DNA of 64,000 bases from JADJXV01 sp964527785 (lineage in GTDB: Bacteria > Bacteroidota > Ignavibacteria > Kapaibacteriales > UBA961). Below the pieces are notes generated by a model, which worked only from the letters and a program-made list of their open reading frames with translations, searched no databases and was not told the DNA's origin. This document shows positions 41,482 through 49,226 of this stretch, piece after piece; the stretch's first letter is position 1, and every line of letters begins with the position of its first letter. Location of the stretch: contig CAZGNO010000003.1 in assembly GCA_964527785.1 (NCBI GenBank), forward strand, positions 29,422-93,421. Reading direction: 5' to 3'. The position numbers were made by a program, and so were the translations under genes.

Positions 41482-42084
41482 TTATTTCTTTGACTTGAGG
41501 AGTAGTTCTTTTATAGCATCAATATTCTTTTTATCATCCTCTTTATAGGTCTTGGGGATGACCTGTTGCGGCATTACTGAGGATTTTGGTTGGGAACCCA
41601 TATAAGACTCTTCTAGTGATTTGATAAGGTTTGATGTCGGCTCTTGAGCAATAGGGTTGTCTTCTGAGGTAAAGTCGTTTGCCTTTGCTTTTAGTGCTGC
41701 TTGTGAAAGAACATCTTTATTCACAACGTCACGAATTTTTTCGTAAATAGTTGTTCGAGTAAACGGCTTGCCAACAAATCCTGCAGCTCCAGATTTCATA
41801 GCCATACCAATATTTTCTATATCAGACACAGCCGTAACCATAACGATAGGAATTTCCTTAGTAGATTTTATGTGCTTTAGTGCTTTCAGTGTTTGATGTC
41901 CGGAAAGTTCGGGCATCAGAACATCCAGCATTATGAGTGCAGGGTGATGTTCTACAGCTAGAGCAATTCCATCAAAACCATTAGAAGCAAGGAACGGATA
42001 AAACCCGAAACTTTGTATAATCTTGGACAGGATTCTCTGCATCCATATATCATCATCTATTATTAAGACAGGAATTTCATTCAT
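41482..42084 (-). CDS. CheY-like response regulator with charged C-terminal extension
   Basis: 200 residues from ATG 42084 (the frame starts two codons earlier). The receiver domain (about 4-125) has the acidic pair Asp11/Asp12, phospho-acceptor Asp54 in IMLDVLMPE, Thr84 in MVTAV and Lys106 in GKPFT. No DNA-binding or enzyme domain follows; the last ~75 residues are polar and probably disordered (LEESYMGSQPKSS). It ends the motB-fliW-csrA gene group, 30 bases after csrA, so a motility or CsrA-linked role is likely (inference). No histidine kinase is adjacent. Confidence 0.9.
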   Translation of the reverse strand: MNEIPVLIIDDDIWMQRILSKIIQSFGFYPFLASNGFDGIALAVEHHPALIMLDVLMPELSGHQTLKALKHIKSTKEIPIVMVTAVSDIENIGMAMKSGAAGFVGKPFTRTTIYEKIRDVVNKDVLSQAALKAKANDFTSEDNPIAQEPTSNLIKSLEESYMGSQPKSSVMPQQVIPKTYKEDDKKNIDAIKELLLKSKK

Positions 42085-42114
42085 TACCAAATACCCTTTC
42101 AGAATATATCATGT

Positions 42115-42411
42115 TTATTTCTGTTTTTTATCGGTGGTAAGGATAAGCATATCGGTTTGTAATCCATTATCGGCTGTCGGTCTGTTAATATCAAGTCCTA
42201 TCAATGCTTTTTTGAATGCTGATATATTTGTTTGTGCTGCTTGACGATTCATTTCGATTATTTTGTCATATACTTCTTTTCTGTGGACAGGAATATCTCG
42301 CGGAGCTTCAATTCCTAAGCGAACAATTCCTCTGTCATTACCTAAAATTGTGATAGTTATGGCGTTTCCAATTGTTATTACTTCGCCAATTTTTCGTGAG
42401 AGTACCAGCAT
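42115..42411 (-). CDS. csrA: Carbon storage regulator CsrA with long C-terminal tail
   Basis: 98 residues. It binds GGA motifs in mRNA leaders and blocks or stabilises translation. The first ~50 residues are canonical: MLVLSRKIGEVITIG and VRLGIEAPRDIPVHRKEVY with the RNA-contacting arginine of the PRDIPVHR strand. Typical CsrA has 60-75 residues; here a polar tail of about 40 residues follows (FKKALIGLDINRPTADN). It lies 26 bases after the double-FliW gene, the pair expected for FliW-CsrA partner switching. Confidence 0.96.
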   Translation of the reverse strand: MLVLSRKIGEVITIGNAITITILGNDRGIVRLGIEAPRDIPVHRKEVYDKIIEMNRQAAQTNISAFKKALIGLDINRPTADNGLQTDMLILTTDKKQK

Positions 42412-42437
42412 ATTAATAATGAAAAAATTGGGAAATA

Positions 42438-43316
42438 TTATTTAGAATTAACGGAAAACTCAGGAGAATACTTATCGGAAGAGAGGATGATTTGTTCACC
42501 GAGTTGCTTTACAACATCAATAATCAACGGTGCCTTCATATTTGCAGTCATACCTCTGTTGGCGGCACGAATTGTAATGATAACAAAAGCGGCATTATAC
42601 TCAGGGTTGAAATTATTACGCAAATCATACTCCATATCAATCATCCACGGTGAAAGCAGCGGGAAACCGATAGTGGGCTGCTCAAGTGAAAGCAGCCAAT
42701 TAAATGGAGCAGTTTCCTCATCTGATATTATCACAAATTCACGAAGTTCCTGAAAGCCGAGTACTCCTTTGGGAAATACAATAATATTGCTGTCGGCAAC
42801 CTGAATTTCACCGAATTGAGCTGTAAATATTGTGCGGAAATTTTCTTCTGGTTTCAAATCGGAAGCACTTGATTCTTTTTGATTTCCGATAATGAATTCT
42901 GCTGAATAATTACCGTGAGGAAGTATAATTTGTTCACCAGTTTGTGTATCAACATTCAGAAGAATAGGCGCTTTCATGTTTGCTGACATACGCTTGTGTT
43001 CGTTTGCCAGGGTTATAACTACAAAAAGTGAGTGACTGGAGAGGTCGTAATCAATACCGGGATTATAGGTTAGATCTATATGCCAAGGGCTGAGAAGCGG
43101 AAAACCGATAGTAGGGTTCTGGACTGAAACCAACCACTTAAAAGGGGAGGTTGTTTCTTCGTCAATAAGAATGTATTCAGTTAAGTCCCCAAACCCAAGC
43201 AAGCCGTCAGCAAATATAAAAATATGCTTGGGCTCAACTTCGAGGTTACCAAAATCAGGAATGCTTAATGAAATAGCAGATAGCTCATCTGAATGAAGTG
43301 AAAGTGCGTCCTGCAT
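42438..43316 (-). CDS. fliW: Tandem FliW-FliW fusion, flagellar assembly factor / CsrA antagonist
   Basis: 292 residues, about twice the usual ~150. Two complete FliW domains are visible: domain 1 about 16-145 and domain 2 about 162-290, offset by 146 residues. Each has a FGxLEV/FGEIQV start, G(L/V)LGF, an identical 11-residue block PTIGFPLLSPW (68-78 and 214-224), then ID, (S/T)ANMKAP and GEQIIL. FliW binds flagellin or CsrA and so relieves CsrA repression of flagellin mRNA when flagellin is used up (known in Bacillus). Two domains in one chain could bind two partners at once (inference). It is 113 bases after motB and 26 before csrA. Confidence 0.93.
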   Translation of the reverse strand: MQDALSLHSDELSAISLSIPDFGNLEVEPKHIFIFADGLLGFGDLTEYILIDEETTSPFKWLVSVQNPTIGFPLLSPWHIDLTYNPGIDYDLSSHSLFVVITLANEHKRMSANMKAPILLNVDTQTGEQIILPHGNYSAEFIIGNQKESSASDLKPEENFRTIFTAQFGEIQVADSNIIVFPKGVLGFQELREFVIISDEETAPFNWLLSLEQPTIGFPLLSPWMIDMEYDLRNNFNPEYNAAFVIITIRAANRGMTANMKAPLIIDVVKQLGEQIILSSDKYSPEFSVNSK

Positions 43317-43429
43317 AGAGATTGTCCTTTGATGATATACGTTAGTATATTTGATTTAATAAATCGAATATAAGGAAGTTTTACTTTTTAACGACATTGC
43401 TGTATATAATTCTTAGCTTTACTGTATTT

Positions 43430-44203
43430 TTATTGGATGTTGAACGAAACAGAATCGGAAATATATCCTTCAGTTGAAGGTATGCTCTTGGGTAAATCTT
43501 CGATTAATATTTCCACGCGCCTGTTCTTTGCTCTGCCATCGGGCGAAGAGTTAGATGCAGACGGTTTATTTGCTCCAAATCCCCTGATACTAAAGTTTTG
43601 TTCCGAAACCCCTTTTTTAAGAATATAATATCCTATATTCATGGCTCTTGCTGTTGATAACTGCCAATTTGATTCATACTGAAAAGTATGAATAGGGATT
43701 GAATCGGTAAACCCGTCAATCGAAATTTTTTTATTTATTCCAGACAGAATGGCTGTAATTGAGTCTAAAACAGGAAAAGCATTGGGCTGAATATCTGACT
43801 TTGCAGATTGAAACAATAATTTTTCAGGCAAATTTACTATTATTCCTGTAGAAGTACGTTGAATTGAAACCTTACCTTCGTTAATTTCTTGCTGAAGAGC
43901 TTTTTCTACTTCGAGATTTATTTGATCAATAGATTTTTCTTGCGCTTTCGGAAGAATTGGCTGAGGAATTCCGTCAGCTCCGGGTAATATTTTATTACCC
44001 CTCTGCTGCTTATTATCAGCCGATGGCTTAAAATAATCAGTCATTGCTGCCGAAAACTCTTTGTATTTACCGCTGTCCACTTGCGACGAAGCATAGAGAA
44101 TTACAAATAATCCGAGCAAAAGTGTAATCAAATCGGCATACGTAATTAAGTATCGGTCAGCACCTGAATGTTCTTTGTCAGTATGAATTGAATGACGCTT
44201 CAC
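43430..44203 (-). CDS. motB: Flagellar motor protein MotB (OmpA-family stator)
   Basis: 257 residues with a GTG start at 44203. One N-terminal membrane helix (about 19-38) carries the proton-binding Asp24 in TYADLITLL, then a linker, then an OmpA/peptidoglycan-binding domain (about 120-245) with IDGFTDSIPIHTF, NWQLSTARAMNIGYYI and GFGANKPSASNSSPDGRAKNRRVEI (in pieces). It pairs with MotA to form the torque-generating stator. MotA is not adjacent, which is unusual. Upstream on the minus strand the leader has two GGA triplets (AGGAAAAGGAG around 44234-44245), possible CsrA contacts. Confidence 0.88.
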   Translation of the reverse strand: MKRHSIHTDKEHSGADRYLITYADLITLLLGLFVILYASSQVDSGKYKEFSAAMTDYFKPSADNKQQRGNKILPGADGIPQPILPKAQEKSIDQINLEVEKALQQEINEGKVSIQRTSTGIIVNLPEKLLFQSAKSDIQPNAFPVLDSITAILSGINKKISIDGFTDSIPIHTFQYESNWQLSTARAMNIGYYILKKGVSEQNFSIRGFGANKPSASNSSPDGRAKNRRVEILIEDLPKSIPSTEGYISDSVSFNIQ

Positions 44204-44259
44204 GGAAAAGAATTATCTTATGAAAATCGTTAACTCCTTTTCCTGAATTTTCTTACGAC

Positions 44260-44295
44260 ACACTGCTAATTCTTGGTTAAAAGAATTAGCAGTGT
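44260..44295. terminator. 15-bp hairpin between the giant BNR gene and motB
   Basis: ACACTGCTAATTCTT (44260-44274) pairs perfectly with AAGAATTAGCAGTGT (44281-44295); six-base loop. There is no T-run on either side, so it may be a processing or Rho-assisted site rather than a classical terminator. Confidence 0.55.
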
Positions 44296-44322
44296 ATTGA
44301 TTTGAATGTTTTATCAGAAAAA

Positions 44323-47300
44323 TTAGTGAGAAATGATTAATTTCTTCGCTACTCGTTGTGTCTTATCAACAGTGAAAACTATCGAGTAAACACCATTTGT
44401 TAGGTTCGCAGTTTCAAAGCGAAGAATATTTTGATCATTTCCTACAGTTGTATTATCAAAGAGAGTGCCGAATGTTTCACCGAGAAGATTTACCACCTCA
44501 ATTTTAAGATGTGAGGATGGTTTATTCATTTGATAGGATATAAATGTTGTATTTGAAGATGGATTTGGATAGATTGAACTAGTTAATATACCGCTCAATG
44601 CATCTGACGGTTCATCTATCCCTCCCACAGTAGTATCAATCGGAGTAATTGTTTCAAAACCGGCTACTTTGAATATATTACCGCCATAGTCCGCAACCCA
44701 AAAATTCTTGTCCCGAGGATCGTATTCTATCCCTCGGGCATTGATACTAGAGCTTCCTACGAGTAGCTCCATTCGATTAACTTCAAGGGTAGGAGCATTC
44801 TTATCTATTTTTATACTAATAGTACCTGATAATGCTCCGCCTGAAAAATTAGTACATACTTGATACATAAATTGACTTCCGTCATAACAGAGACAACGAG
44901 GACCAAAGGTTAGTTGATATGGATTTTTTACTGAGGTAATTGTATCGCCTGTTATCGGGTTAATTGTGTATATTCTCCTTGATCCATCACGGTCAGCTGC
45001 AAGCAAATTCCCATCAACATACTCAAGCCCAATAGGATAGTTTGCTGCCGGACTTGAATATGAATTCAACAGTTTTCCTGTTGTATCCATTGTATAAATC
45101 ATTCCTCCATTTGAGGATGTCGTGCTATTTAATTTATGAATATAGAGTGTTCCTGTTTTGCGATCAATGGTTAGATCCGTACATAAAGAATCTTTAGGGT
45201 TGGCAAATGAAATTTCTTTCTCAATAACAAGTGTAGTTGAGTTTAACTTGTAAATTTTTGCTTCTTGGAAACTGGTTGTCCATAGCCCATCTTTGCCATC
45301 GTAAGCAATACCATACGGAACATGAGCTACTCCACCACTCTCCAGAATTGAGCCAATCCTAATAGGAACAATCGAGAAAGAACGAGTTGTTCTGACCTCA
45401 TTTGGATTTGTGGCAGAGGTTATTCGAATACGTGCATATTCTGTAGGGCGATTAGGTACATTCCAAAGAATATTATTACCAATTGCACCATTAACAATAT
45501 TCGTCCACTTTATGCCGTTATCTATTGAGTATTCTATATTTACCTTTTCTGTAAATCCATACCATGATATTTGTTGGCTTGCACCCGTAACAAATTGCTC
45601 ACCACCTACAGGAGCCGTAACTTCAAATGAGTTGATAACTTCTTTTGGTACGTCTATTTCCCACATTGATCGTCCGTGAGTTGAAACACGAAGTTTAATT
45701 GTTCCGGGTAGGGTTGCCGAACCCTTATAGACTTGCATATCAATTATAGAAGTACTGGGGAATCCTGTTCCGAGTGGAAACCAAGAGACACCTCCATCGT
45801 ATGTACCATAGACACCTATATCAGTTCCCACAAAGAGAATTTTTTCGTCATCCGGATGAATCGTAATACAATTTGTCGGAACATCTGGGAGGTTCTTACC
45901 AATATCCTGCCATGTTTGACCTAAATCGTCTGTTTTGAAAACATGGGCACTATTAAACCCCGATAGAGTAACATATGCAGTTGTTCCGCTAATCAATGAT
46001 GGCTCAATGTCAGTTACAAAACGGTTAGGAAGTCCATTATTACTAATATAAGTCCAATTCTCAGATTCCTTTCCTCCACCATTTTTGGTTACTAGGAGCT
46101 CACCGGATTGACTACCTATATACAGTACATCAGGGTCTTGTTGAGAAACTGCAATTGCCGAAATTTTTGCTTTAAGAGAAGGAGAAAGTTGTTCCCATCC
46201 GTTTCCTTGGTTGTATGAAACATATAAAGCACTCCGACCACTATACAGTCCTTCGGTAGCAGGATCATATATTAATGGTGCGACGAATGCGCCCGGATCA
46301 GCGGACAGATTTGCACCTATCGAATTAATTGTTTTGTTTTTTAAATCAATTCGAGCCATATTGCCATACTGTGATTCAGCATAAAGAATTGACGGTTTTT
46401 GCTGATTTAATGTAACAAAGGCACCATCACCGCCCAAAATATCGCCCTCTCTTGTAGAAACATTACTCATTGTACCATTATCCTGGGTGCCGCCATACAT
46501 AGCAGTGGGTTGATCATGATCTATTGCAATATTGCCTTGAAATTGAGTAATAGCCAATCCGGTATTAATGCTTTTCCAAAGAAATCCTGCATCATCACTT
46601 CTATACATACCTCCGTCACAACCTACATATACAATATCTGGATTTATAGGGCTGAAAAATCCACAATGAGTGTCAGGATGCATATCTGTTCCATATCCAC
46701 CTACTTTTATCCAGTTTTCTCCACCATCCGTAGTACGAAAAAGATTTACACCGCCTACCAATGCAATATTAGCGTTGGTTGGATGAACAGTTACGAAATT
46801 ATCATATCCGCCCTGATCATTTGTATTAAAAATTCCAATTTCACTATAACTGTCAGTCCAAGTTTCTCCTCTGTCATTTGATGTTAAGATATGTCCAATA
46901 CCAGCAGTTCCATTTACACCTGCTACATCTACAAGAGCATAAACTTGGTTTGGATTTGAAACAGACTGTTGTACGGAAATTCTTCCAGTATTAAATAGCG
47001 GAATCGGCTTAGGAGTCCAAGTTTCACCTCCGTCATTGGAATAAAATATCCCAGCGCCGACTGTTCCTATAAATATCTCATTAATGTCATTTGGATTGAT
47101 ACTTACATCTGATACTGTTTCTTTGATTGTTCTGTTCCAAGTAACTCCGGCGTCTGTTGATTTGTAGAATCCTGCACCGCCATAGACTGCTCCTGCATAG
47201 ATAACATTAGAATTTTTAGGATGAACATACATCTTAGAAAACCCGCCTACGGTTGCCAAGCCACGAAGATTCCAAGTTGTTCCTCCGTCTGTAGTTCTAA

Positions 47301-47814
47301 AAATACCTGCACCGGAATAGCCATAATTGCCACTGGAATACTCACCGGTTCCTGCATAAATTATATCGGGGTTTTTGGTGTCAATTGCTAGTGCCCCCAT
47401 AGAGATGGAGTTTTCATTCTGCATTATCGGTTCCCAGTTTTCTCCTCCATTTGTAGAACGCCATACACCGCCGTTTGCAGCCCCAACATATAGCCAGCCA
47501 TCTTTCGTCGGATGATGTACTATTGTTCTTGTACGCCCCCCTACTGCGGTAGGACCAGCTTGTTTCCAAACAGGTTGTTGGGCTAAAAGTTGGGCACCGT
47601 TTTGCTTAGAGCTAAAGAATTTCTTTTGCTGTTCACGGGCTTTGAAAAGGGCATTGCTCGGAATTGAATCAAAAGGATAGACACGTTGGTCATGGAAAAA
47701 CTTTGCTTTGTCACGCGGGTCGCCTTCACGTCTTTCATCTTGATTTTGCTGTGCTGAACTGTTTACAGAAACAAGAAGAAATGTCGCGATTATTAGGAGA
47801 ATATATTGCTTCAT
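44323..47814 (-). CDS. Giant T9SS-secreted BNR/sortilin-repeat protein with NHL-like region
   Basis: 1163 residues from ATG 47814, chosen because an AGAGGCG ribosome-binding site precedes it and a signal peptide follows (YILLIIATFLLVSVNSSAQ). Residues about 80-730 are many BNR/VPS10-like beta-propeller repeats (RSTNGGENWEP, RTTDGGTTWN, KSTDAGVTWN, SNDGGETWTP). Next comes a beta domain with APVGGEQFVTGASQQISW, then a second propeller-like part (YVDGNLLAADRDGSRR). A T9SS type A sorting domain ends the chain (SSIYPNPSSNTTFIS ... KKLIISH). It is a surface or secreted protein, possibly a glycan- or protein-binding one; the ligand is unknown. Confidence 0.88.
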   Translation of the reverse strand: MKQYILLIIATFLLVSVNSSAQQNQDERREGDPRDKAKFFHDQRVYPFDSIPSNALFKAREQQKKFFSSKQNGAQLLAQQPVWKQAGPTAVGGRTRTIVHHPTKDGWLYVGAANGGVWRSTNGGENWEPIMQNENSISMGALAIDTKNPDIIYAGTGEYSSGNYGYSGAGIFRTTDGGTTWNLRGLATVGGFSKMYVHPKNSNVIYAGAVYGGAGFYKSTDAGVTWNRTIKETVSDVSINPNDINEIFIGTVGAGIFYSNDGGETWTPKPIPLFNTGRISVQQSVSNPNQVYALVDVAGVNGTAGIGHILTSNDRGETWTDSYSEIGIFNTNDQGGYDNFVTVHPTNANIALVGGVNLFRTTDGGENWIKVGGYGTDMHPDTHCGFFSPINPDIVYVGCDGGMYRSDDAGFLWKSINTGLAITQFQGNIAIDHDQPTAMYGGTQDNGTMSNVSTREGDILGGDGAFVTLNQQKPSILYAESQYGNMARIDLKNKTINSIGANLSADPGAFVAPLIYDPATEGLYSGRSALYVSYNQGNGWEQLSPSLKAKISAIAVSQQDPDVLYIGSQSGELLVTKNGGGKESENWTYISNNGLPNRFVTDIEPSLISGTTAYVTLSGFNSAHVFKTDDLGQTWQDIGKNLPDVPTNCITIHPDDEKILFVGTDIGVYGTYDGGVSWFPLGTGFPSTSIIDMQVYKGSATLPGTIKLRVSTHGRSMWEIDVPKEVINSFEVTAPVGGEQFVTGASQQISWYGFTEKVNIEYSIDNGIKWTNIVNGAIGNNILWNVPNRPTEYARIRITSATNPNEVRTTRSFSIVPIRIGSILESGGVAHVPYGIAYDGKDGLWTTSFQEAKIYKLNSTTLVIEKEISFANPKDSLCTDLTIDRKTGTLYIHKLNSTTSSNGGMIYTMDTTGKLLNSYSSPAANYPIGLEYVDGNLLAADRDGSRRIYTINPITGDTITSVKNPYQLTFGPRCLCYDGSQFMYQVCTNFSGGALSGTISIKIDKNAPTLEVNRMELLVGSSSINARGIEYDPRDKNFWVADYGGNIFKVAGFETITPIDTTVGGIDEPSDALSGILTSSIYPNPSSNTTFISYQMNKPSSHLKIEVVNLLGETFGTLFDNTTVGNDQNILRFETANLTNGVYSIVFTVDKTQRVAKKLIISH

Positions 47815-47963
47815 AGAATCGCCTCTAACGAAAAAGTGGGATGGAAAATAAAAAGATATATCATGTTTGTTTCTAAGAAAATACAACTTACGGAACAGAG
47901 CGCAAAAAATCAAGGATTTAGTGCTGATTTCTTGAATTGAAGTGTTAAAATTGTAAATTTTCT

Positions 47964-47994
47964 TTTGTCGAGTGAGGAATTACCCGCAATTTTG
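47964..47994 (+). promoter_or_regulatory. Bacteroidota-type promoter of the acyl-CoA dehydrogenase gene
   Basis: TTTG (47964-47967), 19-base spacer, CAATTTTG (47987-47994), one mismatch from TAnnTTTG. It supports translation from ATG 48062. Confidence 0.55.
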
Positions 47995-48061
47995 TACTGA
48001 AATCATACAAATTTCATTGTTTTAATGAATGTATTCAGACAAAATTTTAACTAAAAAATCT

Positions 48062-49210
48062 ATGCTCAACTTCCAATATTCTGAAACTCACGAACTTATA
48101 CGTCAAACCGCCCGTCAATTTGCTCAAGACGAAATACTCCCTTCGGTTATTGAGCGTGATAAAACTGCAACATTTCCGGCAGAAATTGTTAAAAAACTTG
48201 GTGAATTAGGATTTATGGGAATGATGGTATCTCCTGAATGGGGTGGAAGCGGCTTGGATGCGGTCAGCTATGTGATAGCAATGGAAGAAATATCAAAAGT
48301 TGATGCAAGTGTCGGTGTTGTTATGTCTGTCAATAATTCACTGGTGTGTTGGGCAATTGAATCGTTCGGAAATGATGAACAAAAAGAGAAGTTTCTACGC
48401 CCATTGGCTACAGGGGAAAAACTCGGTGCATTCTGTCTCTCCGAACCCGAAGCCGGCTCAGATGCAACTCAGCAGCATACCTCGGCAGCTCTCGAAAATG
48501 GTAACTGGGTAATAAACGGTACGAAAAACTGGATTACAAACGGAACAACTGCTGATATTTACTTGGTAATGGCTCAAACTGACCGTGAAAAAAAACACAA
48601 AGGCATAACTTGCTTTATAGTAGAGCGTGACCGTACAGGATTTGAACCGGGGCTAAAAGAAGATAAACTTGGCATTCGCTCAAGCGATACCTGTTCAATC
48701 GGTCTTACTAATGTAACTGTACCGCCTGAAAATATTTTAGGTGAGCCGGGACGAGGGTTTAATATTGCGATGGAAGTATTGAATGGCGGACGTATCGGTA
48801 TTGCTGCACAAGCACTTGGAATAGCACAAGGTGCATTTGAACGTGCACTTGATTACTCTACACAGCGCAAAGCATTTGGAAAACCAATATCTGATTTACA
48901 GGCAATTCAATTCAAATTAGCTGAAATGTCGGTTAAAATTGAAGCGTCCCGTTTGCTTATTCTTCGAGCAGCAACGATGAAAGATAATCACGAGCGTTTT
49001 GTAAAAGAAGCTGCCCAAGCCAAACTTATGGCATCGAAAACTGCTGTTGAAGTAACGCTTGAGGCAGTCCAAGTACATGGCGGTTATGGCTATGTGCGCG
49101 AATATCATGTTGAAAGAATGTTGCGCGATGCAAAAATTACAGAAATCTACGAAGGTACTTCAGAAATTCAGCATATTGTTATTGCGAGAGAATTGATAAA
49201 ATCGCTTTGA
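48062..49210 (+). CDS. Acyl-CoA dehydrogenase (short/medium-chain type)
   Basis: 382 residues from ATG 48062; the open frame extends to 48029. It oxidises acyl-CoA to enoyl-CoA, with FAD and an electron-transfer flavoprotein, in beta-oxidation or branched-chain amino acid breakdown. Motifs: GAFCLSEPEAGSDATQQ near 126-142, NGTKNWITNG, LGIRSSDTCSI, RIGIAAQALGIAQGAFERALDY, the QVHGGYGYVREYHVERMLRDAKI segment in pieces, and the catalytic-base glutamate in IYEGTSEIQ near 365-373. The gene is convergent with the next T9SS gene (16-base gap). There is no adjacent ETF or thiolase. Confidence 0.96.
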   Translation: MLNFQYSETHELIRQTARQFAQDEILPSVIERDKTATFPAEIVKKLGELGFMGMMVSPEWGGSGLDAVSYVIAMEEISKVDASVGVVMSVNNSLVCWAIESFGNDEQKEKFLRPLATGEKLGAFCLSEPEAGSDATQQHTSAALENGNWVINGTKNWITNGTTADIYLVMAQTDREKKHKGITCFIVERDRTGFEPGLKEDKLGIRSSDTCSIGLTNVTVPPENILGEPGRGFNIAMEVLNGGRIGIAAQALGIAQGAFERALDYSTQRKAFGKPISDLQAIQFKLAEMSVKIEASRLLILRAATMKDNHERFVKEAAQAKLMASKTAVEVTLEAVQVHGGYGYVREYHVERMLRDAKITEIYEGTSEIQHIVIARELIKSL

Positions 49211-49226
49211 GGGCCAAAAGACTAAC

